From Aedes albopictus (Eukaryota > Arthropoda > Insecta > Diptera > Culicidae), in assembly GCF_035046485.1 (NCBI RefSeq), contig NC_085137.1, positions 348,306,505 through 348,370,504 on the forward strand: 64,000 nt of DNA, in the 5' to 3' direction. The translations under genes were made by a program, and so were the position numbers. The stretch's first letter is position 1; each line of letters opens with the position of its first letter. Shown here one piece after another: positions 34,301-44,813 of this stretch. The notes below the pieces were generated by a model. The model was not told the origin of the DNA. It did no database searches and was given only the letters and a program-made list of their open reading frames with translations.

Positions 34301-34512
34301 GTAAACCTAAATATAAACGATACTACGGCGACGGTGACGATGATCGGGCGAACGTCCCTCCGGATACTGGAATAGGTATTTCAGAATCCATTCAGAGCAA
34401 GTAGAGCACACAGACTTCCAAACTTATTCAACACTAACATCAACGCAACACTCCTAGTCTGATAACAGCAAGATTCAGCAGCATGCACTCAATTACATCG
34501 ATACCTTTTCAG

Positions 34513-34664
34513 ATAAGGACTTCCTACCGGACGCCAAGCCACTGCGGATAGTGACCCGAAACGAGTGGTTAGCACAACCGCCAAAAGAAAACCTAACCAG
34601 ACTGAAGTTGCCAGTGAACCGCGTGATAATAGCCCACACCGCAACGGAAAATTGCCAAACGCAG
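34513..34664 (+). CDS. PGRP-LC: PGRP-LC-like gene, shared N-terminal half of PGRP domain
   Basis: Acceptor TTTTCAG and donor CAG|GTGAGT bound 152 nt, phase 1 in and phase 0 out. It reads KPLRIVTRNEWLAQPP (the conserved 'RxEWxA' start) and LPVNRVIIAHTATENCQTQ. The latter is the HHTA strand with Ala-His in place of His-His, plus the first Cys of the conserved disulfide. It is the only exon of this kind between 33.5 and 45 kb, and its phase fits all three downstream cassettes. It is therefore predicted to be common to every isoform. Confidence 0.88.
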
Positions 34665-34824
34665 GTGAGTGGAACGCTTTTTTGTGTGTAAGCCATCACA
34701 TTCACAGACGAAATTTGTTGTATAAAATGTTCCACTTCCACATAAATGTGTTCAGTCGGATTGATCTGTAGTGAAATTGTTACAAATCATTTGGGGAAAA
34801 AAAGTCACACACATTCGACATTAG

Positions 34825-35000
34825 GCGCCGTCCACAAATTACGTAACGCTCTAGGGGGGGGGGGGGGGGAGTATGGCCGAGCGTTACGCTCCATACAAAA
34901 AATTTAGGATTTTCATACAAAAAAGCGTTACGGAGAGAGGAGGGGGGGGTCTAAAAATGTTTATTTTAGCGTTACGTAATAAATGGATACTGCCTTATGA
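34825..35000. mobile_element. MITE with CGTCCACAAATTACGTAACG ends
   Basis: GGCGCCGTCCACAAATTACG and ACGCT at the left are inverted at the right as AGCGTTACGTAATAAATGGA. Inner GAGCGTTACGCTCC and AAAGCGTTACGGAG words and two poly-G tracts are present. The pattern is a common mosquito MITE type. Confidence 0.7.
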
Positions 35001-35009
35001 ACCATAATG

Positions 35010-35710
35010 CAACTCACTCGAATAGTGAGGAAAAGTAGGCTGTTAAGATACCAAAACGGCAATTATAATAGTTATTTATGTAACGAGTTGCAAAATGATG
35101 ATTTTTAGAGCACGAGTTGTACATTTATCCAACGAGGCTTGCCGAGCTGGATAAATATGACGAGTGCTGTAAAAATCGAGATTTGCAACGAGTTGCATAC
35201 AACATTCTTTGCAATAAGAAATATAATCACTGTAGTAAGATCATTTCCATCAGTATCATCATGCTTCTCGGTGGTTGAACGGGATCACCCACGTGTTCCA
35301 TCAAGCTAGACGCAAAACTTGAATCAAACAAGCTGTGCTATAACCATCACAGGTTTTCAAGCTCTTGACGTGGAAACTCAGGTTGCTGCCCAAACAATTG
35401 CATTATGATTCGTAATGCAACTGCTTTCTAAAGTGAGGTAAAGCAGGCCGCAGTGACACTAAAACGGCAAGTATAAAATGCAATATTACAGTGGCAAGTT
35501 GCAAAAAATGGATTTTATTGTGCCGAGTTGCAAAAAATGTTGTATTGAACTAGTTGAAACATTAGATTTTTCAGCAATCTTCATATTTATCCAACTCGGC
35601 AAGCCTACGACTCGTGCTAAACTCGTGCTAAACTCGTGCTCGGCAAGTACGACTCGTGCTAAAAAAGTCAACTTTTTGCCATTCGTTGCATAAATAACTG
35701 TTTCATGATG
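35010..35710. repeat. Two diverged copies of a foldback repeat
   Basis: Copy a (about 35010-35225) and copy b (about 35400-35700) share the order AATGCAACT, AGTGAGG, AAAGCAGGC/AAAGTAGGC, AAAACGGCAA, AGTTGCAAAA, TTTATCCAACTCGGC. Each contains inverted words (ACGAGTTGC versus GCAACTCGT; GACTCGTGCT versus AGCACGAGTTG). Copy b has a local triplication of ACTCGTGCTAA at about 35607-35640. No gene was seen. Confidence 0.5.
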
Positions 35711-36589
35711 GACGTAATGTTTGTATGTTATCATAAAGTGGCATCTTACCCCATGGCAGATGGTCTTTTTACACCACTTCCGTTTTACGAACCAGTTTTT
35801 ATTATCGCTAAAAATAGATGGAAGAAACATTACTTTTGTGAATATCAAGCAAGGTATCAAGCCCATATTGTTTAGCTGCTGTTATTATGGCGCCAGCACC
35901 AAACCGAATAGCGACGTTTTGACTAGCGACACTTTTCGACTAGCGACACTTTTTTTCAGTACCGGATGTAGTGCGCTGTGTGCGTTCAATGATGCACTAT
36001 CATATACGTCACTTCCGACGTATGTTGTAAACAACCCAAAATAAGCAAAAATATTTTTCTTATAAAAAGTTTTTTGATTTCCAACCGAAATCATAATACC
36101 ACTTTGAAAGCCTAACAAATGAGGCTTTTTTACCATTGAAAACGATGAAAGTTTGAAAAATGGTATCTTACTCCCACATTACCCTATTCACAGAATAAGA
36201 GTGCCAGTATCACCTAGTCATACAATACGATCAGCCTTCAACAGTCGTAAATTCTAGGCTTTATTTTAGCAACCTGAATTCAGTAGCAAAGCATACAGAT
36301 ATGCGAAACCCCCAAAAGATAACAAATGATTTGTGAATTGTAAATAAATAAGTTGTCATGATAAAAAAAAACTGTTCACTTCCGAATGTATTTTCAGACG
36401 TTATTTTTTTTTTGTTTTTGCATGTACTCACTAAAACTGATACAGTGTGGTGTGGTTTCCATCGCTAACTGCCAGACTGCCAACCAAAGGAATTCAAAAC
36501 TATCGTTAAACACGTGGTCGACGAAAATTGTACCTGTGTTACGTCTGTTTGTCTGTGGTACCAAGATACACCCATTCTTCCACTATTTC

Positions 36590-37800
36590 AAATTTTTCAT
36601 CTTCTTTTCAAGCAACATTATTATTAGGCCCACGCAGTCTATTACCGATAATGTACTTCGTCTTGGCATTAATTCTTGATTCTTGACGTTTAGCTTTGAG
36701 AAGGCACGTATGACTCTTCCGCGGCACGCGGTTAGTTCCGATAATATCGACATCTTGTGCAAAACCTGTGAGCATGTGTGATCATGTGACGATTCCACGC
36801 CTGCTCTTCTGAAGGGTCCTTCGAAAGCAATACTAAACAAAGTTCAGCAACGAATCATACTGCTACAATCGTCTAAGGATAATGAATTCAATTCCAGACA
36901 CTTTCACTTCGAACTATCAAGCGTTGCACGAACCAACCTAATCAGTTTCGTCAGAAAACCGTGGATCATCCATTATCTGTCTTCTACTATAATTTATTTC
37001 TTTTCACTGAATCGTACACAACTTTGAATTCAATAAACAAATGGTGGTCCTGCAAGTTGTAGGGTTTCGATCTACTTGGGCAGCCGCGTCAATTTCCGGC
37101 ACCTCACAGCAAAACAAATCGAAATATCACTTGCCGCATATTTTCCAAATGCCCTTCCGTAGGTAATCGTCTCCCGCAACCTTTTCGCAACAGGATCCAC
37201 AATCAATGAGCTACACTTTCACTCTAAAGCCGCACAAGTGCTCAAAACAAATATTACTCGTACACGGATGCACTTCGGCAACACAAAGATGAGTGCCGAA
37301 GTGATTTCCCATGTGATTTTGCTGGAAGTTCGGCACTGGTGCCGAGAATTGGTGCTGGACTAGGTGCAGTAAACTCGTTCAAAATCAACTTTCCGCAGAA
37401 AATCATCACAACAATCACTGTTAACAACAAGTTTACTCAATAAGGTATCTGATTCAGACGAAAGAAGTGGACGAAAACAGTAGTTTCGTTGTGAATTTGG
37501 GTAATACATAATTTTGTTTACATGTTGTGCCGGGAATAGGGTAAAAAACCCTACTCCCGGTATTTACCTACATAGAAATTGTTGCAGAATAAACATTTGA
37601 TCTGTTGTTGAACGACTCTCACAAAAACCAGGTATTTGCCGACGACGGACTTCTCCAACGGTCTCAATCTGTTGAACAGAATACGTGATATAATTTTGTA
37701 CGCCGAGTTGAGCAATATTACTTATTTCTCTGTAATTTTCATACTCAAGTCTTTGTCCTCTTTGGTAAATACTCAGGTAACCAATAAGCATTTGAATAAG
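36590..37800 (-). pseudogene. Decayed RTE-like reverse transcriptase
   Basis: On the minus strand the order is YQRGQRLEYENYREISNIAQ and ESRSTTDQMFILQQFL (37564-37800). About 500 bp of insertion follows, then HHLFIEFKVVYDSVKR (about 37000-37050) and MFSIAFEGPFRRAGVESS with a decayed FADD block, QDVDIIGTN (36590-36840). Stops and frameshifts are frequent. The inserted part, about 37070-37555, was not identified. Confidence 0.7.
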
Positions 37801-38023
37801 CCGTATTTCTGTTTCATATCTGAATTCGGCCTGCTTAGTGCCGCATCATAGCAGTTCGACTGCCAATCTGCCCTATATTAACAATTCAAATGCTACTTAA
37901 AATCTGACTGCAGTTTCATAGCATTTCAAATGCACGGTATGTTTTGTCAACAGGCATCATAACTGCTACCTTATTGCTATGAAAATGCTAAGAGAGATGA
38001 GTGATGCTAAAACCACAACGGCT

Positions 38024-38137
38024 CCACCCCACTACCCTGAACGCCACTACCCCGAAAGCCATTATCCCGAATGGGTCATTACCCCGAAAGCCATTACTCC
38101 GAAAGCCACAGCCCCGAATAGGCCACTACCCCCAATC
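38024..38137. repeat. Short tandem repeat with CCGAAAGCCATTAC core
   Basis: About seven imperfect copies of a 14-16-bp unit (CCCCGAAAGCCATTACCC-like) lie head to tail. One frame reads 'PERHYPESHYPE', a chance product. Confidence 0.75.
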
Positions 38138-38199
38138 ATCCAGGAGATCACCAAAAAAGTTATGGCCGATTAGAAGTTGATGGTTATAAGTTAGAAAAC

Positions 38200-38500
38200 G
38201 GTAATCAGTAACTAGTGTATGAATACTCTTCTCCACCCTTCCCTATAGTGGTCAAACTGAACTTATTCAAATGTTTGCCTTCATTAAAAAATAGGCTGTT
38301 CTTTTGAGTTTGCAGTGTCCAACCGTGTACTGTTGCAGAGTTGTTTGGAATTTTCGTGCTCCAGTTTTTTTTCTATCAACTTTGAAACTCCAAACTGAAG
38401 CTGAAAATGTATTTCATACATTTAATGTATAAATGTAGATTGCCCTTCTAGAATTTCTAGTTGTCGAGAGTTTTTTGTTCATTTCAATGCAATGAACACA
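38200..38500. other. Unassigned spacer
   Basis: Nothing recognised. AT-rich, between the short tandem repeat and an RTE2 copy. Confidence 0.4.
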
Positions 38501-38502
38501 TT

Positions 38503-39685
38503 GCTGAGAGTTGCAAGAGAGTTCGTGGGGCAATATCAGGCTGCATTTATGGGTGAACGCGCTACAATGGACCAGATGTTCGCCATCCGCCAGGTGTTGC
38601 AGAAATGCCGCGAATACAACGTGCCCACACATCACTTGTTCATCGATTTCAAATCGGCGTATGATACAATCGATCGATAACAGCTATAGCAGATTATGCA
38701 CGAATACGGATTCCCGGATAAACTGATACGATTGATCAAGGCGACGATGGATCGAGTGATGTGCGTAGTTCGAGTATCAGGGACACTCTCGAGTCCCTTC
38801 GAATCTCTCAGAGGGTTACGTCAAGGTGATGGTCTTTCGTGCTTGCTGTTTAACATTGCTTTGGAGGGTGTAATAAGGAGAGCGGGGATAAACACGAGTG
38901 GGACGATTTTCACGAAGTCCGTTCAGCTGCTTGGTTTCGCCGATGATATTGATATTATTGCTCGTAAATTTGAGACGATGGCGGAAACGTATATCCGACT
39001 AAAGAGTGAAGCCAGGCGAATCGGATTAGTCATTAATGTGTCGAAGACAAAGTATATGATGGCAAGGGGCTCCAGGGAGGAATCACCGCGCCCGCCACCC
39101 CGAATTTATATCGACGGTGATGAAATCGAGGCGGTTGAAGAATTCGTGTACTTGGGCTCACTGGTGACCGCCGACAACGACACCAGCAGAGAAATTCAGA
39201 GGCGCATTGTGGCACGAAATCGTGCTTACTTTGGGCTCCGCAGAACTCTACGATCGAATAAAGTTCGCCGTAACACGAAGTTAACTATCTACAAAACGCT
39301 GATTAGACCGGTCGTTCTCTATGGGCACGAAACATGGACCCTATGTGCAGAGGACCAACGCGCCCTTGGAGTTTTCGAACGGAAGGTGTTGCGTACCATC
39401 TACGGCGGAGTGCAGATGGAAAACGGGACTTGGAGAAGGCGAATGAACCACGAGCTGCATCAGCTGCTAAGAGAAGCAACCATCGTCCATACCGCGAAAA
39501 TCGGGAGGCTACGGTCGGCGGAACACGTCATCGGGTTGTCGGATAGCTACCCGACTAAAATGGTTCTCGAGAGTCATTCGACCGGTACAAGAAGATGTGG
39601 AGCGCAGCGAGCGGAACTGGAGACAAACAGCCATGGAGGCGGCTACTATGTACAGCAGAAGCCACCCCGGCCTTAGCCTGATCGG
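38503..39685 (+). pseudogene. RTE2 element, 5'-truncated copy
   Basis: It starts within REFVGQYQAAFMGERATMDQ. A stop (CGATCGATAACAG) interrupts the block after SAYDTIDR, and the frame resumes as IMHEYGFPDKLIRLIKATMD. Then come LRQGDGLSCLLFNIALEGVI, GFADDIDIIARKFE (catalytic pair intact) and VLYGHETWTLCAEDQRALGV. The C-terminus has an internal deletion between GAQRA and ETNSHGGGYYVQQ. It contains an uninterrupted VSKTKYMMARGSREE block, which shows what RTE2 looked like before RTE1 inserted. Confidence 0.87.
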
Positions 39686-39689
39686 CCTC

Positions 39690-40025
39690 GGCCACATTGC
39701 TGAGGATATTAAAAAGCTGAGTGGATCCATAGCAGCCTGACTGCAGAAGATCAACGAATCGGACAACGATTTGGAGAAGATTACGGGCTGGAAGACGAAG
39801 CTGCAAGCAGTAACAGAAATTATCGAAGACCTGAGCAAATAATCAAACGGAACGGAGAATTGCGGCGCTTTATTGTAGAACGAACTGTCCAGCATGACGA
39901 AAGCCATCGAGTAAGCAGCATCGCAGATCGATTTGACTGCAATTGATCAACCATCATCTAGACGATTGCAAGGCCTGCGCACGATCGTCCGACGAGACGG
40001 ATATTGGTGAGGCCTTTCCGATTAG
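39690..40025 (+). other. Unidentified decayed coding-like stretch
   Basis: One frame reads LGHIAEDIKKLSGSIAA-stop and LQKINESDNDLEKITGWKTK, then LQAVTEIIEDLSK-stop. The amphipathic, coiled-coil-like character is interrupted by several stops. I do not recognise it. It may be a remnant of a host gene copy or of an ORF1-type protein. Confidence 0.3.
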
Positions 40026-40029
40026 TTAT

Positions 40030-40270
40030 TTGTCTATTATACCGCATTTAGTTCACTACTGGACTGCGAATTGCGACTTTATAAGTGCGAAAACGTAAAT
40101 AAAAGTGCGCGATTGCATAAAATCAGGTTGATGTCTTCGGCGCACTATTTCTTCAATCTATGGAGAACAAGTTCTCTGAAGACACCGAGTTGATTTGATG
40201 CAATCGCGCACTTTTATTAGCATTTTCGCACTCGTGAAAACTAGTGCGATAGTGAACTAAATGCGCTATA
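40030..40270. mobile_element. Foldback MITE
   Basis: ATACCGCATTTAGTTCACTA at the left and TAGTGAACTAAATGCGCTAT at the right are inverted. Inner TAAAAGTGCGCGATTGCAT and ATGCAATCGCGCACTTTTA continue the stem, with a GTCTTCGG/GAAGACACCGAG centre. Confidence 0.75.
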
Positions 40271-40330
40271 TATTGTTAAATTGATGTCAATACATCTTTC
40301 GACTATTTGCTATTTTCACCATCCTGTCAT

Positions 40331-40561
40331 CTATTGGAAGCCGCTTGAGTTCTGGACGCTTTCTAAGTTGATGATAAGATTTATGAAAAATGCTTGCAAG
40401 GACTTGCACCGATGTGTGGAGATGAGTGGGTCTATGTTATTGTCTATAGTAGCGAAATCTGCATTAGCAATGGATATACTCATCTTTGCAACTTCATCCA
40501 TAATTTGTGCAAAAATACTGGCTATCTCGTTTACTGCATCAGAAAACATTTTCTGCCGTTG
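40331..40561 (-). CDS. Hypothetical small protein (uncertain)
   Basis: A 72-codon frame begins MFSDAVNEIASIFAQIMDEV and ends ESVQNSSGFQ. It has regularly spaced hydrophobic residues that could form helices, and one Cys. There is no signal peptide, no recognised family and no clear promoter. It could equally be a fragment of an unrecognised element. It is kept because its composition is more protein-like than its surroundings. Confidence 0.2.
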   Translation of the reverse strand, partial: QRQKMFSDAVNEIASIFAQIMDEVAKMSISIANADFATIDNNIDPLISTHRCKSLQAFFINLIINLESVQNSSGFQ

Positions 40562-40599
40562 ATTTATTGACTAATTGAAGAAGGTAATCGTCAAGCGTA

Positions 40600-41580
40600 T
40601 ACTCCGAAATAAAATAATTTTCATTGATTGAAGGAATCTACAATGTAATTTTTGATATTTAGACATTTTGGTGGAAATTTGTTGGAAATGATTGATATGA
40701 TTGTTGATTATCTTTACTTATGGGACAAAGGTTAATATTTGTTGTTTTTTGACGGTTGTATCAGGTATATTTGGCTTCACACTATTCACTACCCTACCTA
40801 CTTTTTCTGGCTTAAATCTCGCCAAACTGTTCTTTTCGATGCTTTTACACCAGGGACGTTCCGCATGTCTGCCAAGGTCTCTGCATAATTGTTGGTTTCT
40901 CGCCTATACTGAGAAAGTCCAGATCGTTGTTTTGATCTGGATCCTTGAAAACATTTGAATAACTCGATCGCTTCGCCGAGTCCGCGCAAAGTTTCTCAAA
41001 TTCCAACAAAATCATCACGGAAAGTAAACATTTTTCCCATTTTTTCGTCGGTAACCGAATTTGTTCGTGTGACATTCCTGCTGTCATTCAAATCTAACAC
41101 TGCGGAACTAAATAAAAACAAAATACTTGTTCACATCAGTAACATTTGTCACAGCTCCTATGACGTACGCTTAAGTACAAGAAACTTTAATGTTAATATG
41201 CCTATCAATAATGACTATCAAAGTCAAACAAACTACAATGCAAGGCATTCCTCAAATCATCAGGGTTTGTATTATTTCAATATCTGCACAGATGGCGTTA
41301 TAAACGCACTAAACAAAAAAGTTTAGTTTCCAATTTCTTTGACAACATGGACCACCCTAATGTTCATGCACATTGAAAAAAAGGCCTTATTATAAGGAAC
41401 AACTTTGTAGAAGACCATATTTTTCTAAAAAAACATTTGAAGGCGTTAAATGCATTTTTCTTCGTGAATCTGGTTCGTGGAACACATTGGTTTTGGCTTT
41501 GGTTTCAGAAGAAGCAAATTGATGTTTTAATCTAGCGATAATTTATCGTACAAAGATTAGATGATTTAGCCATAATTTAA
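40600..41580. other. Intronic unassigned sequence
   Basis: A reverse-strand frame at 40800-41087 has protein-like patches (KRTVWRDLSQ, EEKLCADSAKRS-like) but no recognised domain. No boundaries or inverted repeats were seen. Confidence 0.35.
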
Positions 41581-41609
41581 ACACACATTAAAACAAACAT
41601 GCATACAGT

Positions 41610-41728
41610 TCATACATACATACATACATACATACAAAAATGTACACTTATATACATATATACATACATACATACATACATACATACATACATACGTACA
41701 TATATACATACATATATACATACATACC
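41610..41728. repeat. (TACA)n microsatellite
   Basis: Runs of ACATACATACAT interrupted by short AT words. It lies in the intron between the shared PGRP exon and the first cassette. Confidence 0.9.
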
Positions 41729-41729
41729 T

Positions 41730-42577
41730 TAGTATTCGATTTTTCATCACATTATTCGTTTAATTCTTAACCGTTTAGAATGAGCAAATCTCTTCCATTT
41801 GTCTAAAATATGTATATGTGTATAATTGCTGGGGCATTCGATTTATGAACACTCTTCGACATAAAGTACGCTCAGCTACAAAACATACTTTCTAAAACAC
41901 TTGGATAAATAACATGTATGATGTATGAATCTTAAAAAGCTTGAACAGGCCTAGTTTATGCATAAAATTTTTGAATGAGAAGCTGATTCGAAGGTACTCG
42001 TACGATGTTGTTATAATCGTACAGGAAGCGAACAAAGCAAGACATTCTTATACAGATTAGACCTATGAAAATGTGTTCAGCACATTGGCATAAGGTGAAC
42101 GTTTTGGAGCAAAAACTTCATTAATCAACCCTACACATACGCACAAAAACATTCAACACATATCATATTCATACATATAATAACATGAATCATACAATAA
42201 CATAAACTAGACTGGTATATCGCTGTACATGAAAAAATCCATACTTCAGCATTCCAGCGTACTATTCCTAGAATAGTATGCAAGAGAATAGCAAGAACAA
42301 TCATAACATGTAAACAAATCAATCGTGAGAATGATAAGGTACGAACGCTTAATGAGCTTAAAATTTAATTGAAAACCATACCAATTGCATGCAGCGCTTA
42401 GCTACTCTAGACTGCTACACTTTTGCTACTTGGAATCTATATGCATTATTTATTGTATGAAGAATGCTACTCAGCATACTCATCAATATGAGGTCCACCG
42501 CTTGAGATTAAATTTTAACGTATAGCCATCTCCTTGGAATAGGATACAAGTTTCATGTTTAAAAAATACTCTTCCAG
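41730..42577. other. Intron end before cassette A
   Basis: AT-rich with no recognised gene. The last bases (GTTTAAAAAATACTCTTCCAG) closely match the 20 bases before cassette B at 43963, which indicates duplication of intron as well as exon. Confidence 0.5.
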
Positions 42578-42725
42578 AGCTCATGCGTGTACCGAATGCG
42601 ACTTATACAAGACCAGCACATGGACATCAATGACTTTGGTGATATTGGATACAATTATGTTATCGGAGGCGATGGCAATGTGTATGAAGGACGTGGCTGG
42701 CTGTATGTTGGAGCCTTTCTCAGAG
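42578..42725 (+). CDS. PGRP-LC: PGRP-LC-like cassette A, exon 1
   Basis: This 148-nt exon starts in phase 0 after CTTCCAG and ends AGAG|GTATAG in phase 1. It reads SSCVYRMRLIQDQHMDINDF, supplying the second Cys of the conserved disulfide. It continues DIGYNYVIGGDGNVYEGRGW, the PGRP core with the Arg of YEGRGW that contacts meso-DAP in DAP-binding PGRPs. Joined to the shared exon it gives a continuous PGRP domain. It is very similar to cassette B, so the two arose by tandem duplication. Confidence 0.88.
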
Positions 42726-42803
42726 GTATAGTTTCAAAATAAAAAAATGAAAGTTCCGGGCACGTGAATGACAGCCATCTCTATCTCCATTTATTCCACA
42801 AAG

Positions 42804-43048
42804 GTCAAAACTCCAAAAGTGAAGGTATTGCCTTCATCGGTGACTATAACTATATACAACCAACGGAACAGCAGATGGCTGTGTTGGACGCACTGCTGGA
42901 AAATGGCACCAGAAGTGGTTATCTCACCGAAGATTTCAAGCTGTATGGGGCGCGGCAATGGCAGGCAACGGAAAGCCCTGGGATTAAACTGTACGAACGG
43001 CTGAAGAAACATAAACGTTGGAGTGATGATCTTAATTATAGAATCTAA
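42804..43048 (+). CDS. PGRP-LC: PGRP-LC-like cassette A, last exon
   Basis: It follows acceptor CACAAAG, and the split codon completes Gly. The exon reads GQNSKSEGIAFIGDYNYIQP, then YLTEDFKLYGARQWQATESP, then a C-terminal helix ending LNYRI at TAA. The zinc site YGHRD...C is YGAR...S here, so both a His and the Cys ligand are missing and amidase activity is not expected. The predicted isoform is about 416 aa. AATAAA at 43062 supports use as a terminal exon. Confidence 0.88.
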
Positions 43049-43061
43049 ACAGATAAGCCTG

Positions 43062-43067
43062 AATAAA
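43062..43067 (+). terminator. Poly(A) signal after cassette A
   Basis: AATAAA lies 14 nt after the cassette A stop, in 'CCTGAATAAACTT'. Its use would terminate isoform A before cassettes B and C. Confidence 0.55.
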
Positions 43068-43405
43068 CTTATTGGAACTCGATAAGGTGTGCATTGAATT
43101 TAATTGAAGAACTATATCATTGGGCTCCACTTCTATTCCACTTCCAGGGGTTGGACTTTAAGAGACAAAATTAATTTAAAACATTATTTAATTATGATTA
43201 AAGCATTTGTGAACAAAAACCTACCCGTCTGGCTTATCATTAGCTGACCCTTAGCATATCGTTTTCCAAACTTCACTAATAAAATGTCAAAATTACCGAG
43301 ATCTCGGCAAAATAGTCGTTTGTTGATTACTTGGCCGTGTGGATTTACACAAAAAAGTTTGATAAACTGCTGTTATCCCGGCAACTTGTAAGGAGATGTT
43401 ACTTA

Positions 43406-43505
43406 GGACCGATTTCTTCACCCTGGCTCAAGCATTAAACCAGGTTTAACTATATGGGTAAGCAAGCCTGGCTTACCGGTTAAGCCGAGGTGAAGAAATC
43501 GGCCT
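43406..43505. mobile_element. Small MITE, 100 bp
   Basis: GGACCGATTTCTTCACC and GGTGAAGAAATCGGCC are inverted ends. Inner GGCTCAAGCATTAAACC and GGTTAAGCCGAGG give a partial stem. It lies between cassettes A and B. Confidence 0.65.
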
Positions 43506-43963
43506 TTAGTCATATTTGCTCGTGGGTAGGTGTGGTTGTTAATTACCCAGAGGATGGATACGGGTGTATTAATTAAGAATTTACGTTGCAAGAAAGCATA
43601 TCTACAGAGTTACGAATACGTTTGATGTTCCCATTCATCTGCCGGGAATCTAATCCAACAACTTTGTCAGGTGGGACAATCCCAAAAGCTTCCTAGCATT
43701 CATTAGTATATAAATCCTCCAGTCGTTCAGCATTTTCGCCAGAAATTCTACAAGAATATTAATTTATTCATTTTAACAATTCTAATGTTCAAGATAGGAA
43801 AACTGTTAAGGTCTAGGTTAAGGTTGAAATTTTACTCAAACAAATCATTGTGACATTTGTGCTCAAAAGCTTTTAGGTGCACCACAACTAAACAACAAAT
43901 TTCCACGAAGAGACATGCTTTGAAATAGTATAATAGCTTGATGTTCAAAAAATACCCTTCCAG

Positions 43964-44111
43964 AGCTCATGCGTGTACCGAATGCGATTTTTACAAGAGC
44001 AGCACATTGGTATTCTAAACCTTGGTGATATTGGCTACAATTTTGCTATCGGAGGCGATGGCAATCTGTATGAAGGACGTGGCTGGCTAAAAGCTGGAGC
44101 CTTCCTGCCAG
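43964..44111 (+). CDS. PGRP-LC: PGRP-LC-like cassette B, exon 1
   Basis: This 148-nt exon has the same phases as cassette A. It reads SSCVYRMRFLQEQHIGILNL and DIGYNFAIGGDGNLYEGRGW, then LKAGAFLP. The DAP-contacting Arg and the disulfide Cys are kept. The loop before DIGYNF differs from cassette A and would alter the ligand groove. Donor CCAG|GTAAAT. Confidence 0.88.
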
Positions 44112-44173
44112 GTAAATCCCTAGAATAAATGGTTAATGCAAATGCATCTAATTCGAATATATTTATTCCAAAG

Positions 44174-44412
44174 GTCAAAACTCAAAAAGTGAGGGCATCG
44201 CCTTCATCGGCCACTATAACCGTGAACAGCCAACTGAAGAGCAGATGGATTTACTAGACGCACTGCTGGAAAACGGAACCAGAAGTGGCTATCTCACCGA
44301 AGATTTCAAGCTCTATGGAGAGCGGCAGTGGCATAAAACGGACAGCCCCGGGCATCTTTTATACGACCGATTGAAGAAACACAAACATTGGAGTGAGGAG
44401 CTAGAAGATTAA
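44174..44412 (+). CDS. PGRP-LC: PGRP-LC-like cassette B, last exon
   Basis: After acceptor TCCAAAG it reads GQNSKSEGIAFIGHYNREQP, YLTEDFKLYGERQWHKTDSP and LKKHKHWSEELED, with stop TAA at 44410. Glu replaces the zinc-site His (YGER) and Ser replaces the Cys. The predicted isoform is about 414 aa. No perfect AATAAA follows within the next 100 bases; 'ATACATTTATTTTAAC' may serve weakly. Confidence 0.88.
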
Positions 44413-44602
44413 ATCAAGTAATTGAACAGACTGATAGAATTGGCACGAATACATTTATTTTAACTTGATCTGTAGTATGATTCATTTCCGTGAAGAACTA
44501 TCCTTAGGCGTGACTTTTCTTGTGTTTCTGGGTCTGAGTGTGGGCCCATAATCAGAAAAGAGACTTTAATGAATGAAACAATTTTATTACTTCAATTTTC
44601 AG

Positions 44603-44756
44603 GCACAATGCACCTTTATGACTCAACGCATCCAGGAGTTCCACATGGCGGAAGATTCTAAAAATTATTCAGATATCGCATACAACTTCCTGATTGGTGG
44701 AGACGGAAACGCATATGTTGGTCGCGATTGGGATAAGCAAGGTGCTCACACTAAAG
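44603..44756 (+). CDS. PGRP-LC: PGRP-LC-like cassette C, exon 1
   Basis: This 154-nt exon (two residues longer than A and B) lies between TTTTCAG and AAAG|GTACTC. It reads AQCTFMTQRIQEFHMAED and DIAYNFLIGGDGNAYVGRDW. It keeps the disulfide Cys and the Arg of the GRDW block, but is clearly more diverged from A and B than they are from each other. It is therefore the older paralogue cassette. Confidence 0.88.
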
Positions 44757-44813
44757 GTACTCAAACCAAGGGACAAAACACAATATCAAAACAATAACTA
44801 ACACAATTCGCAG

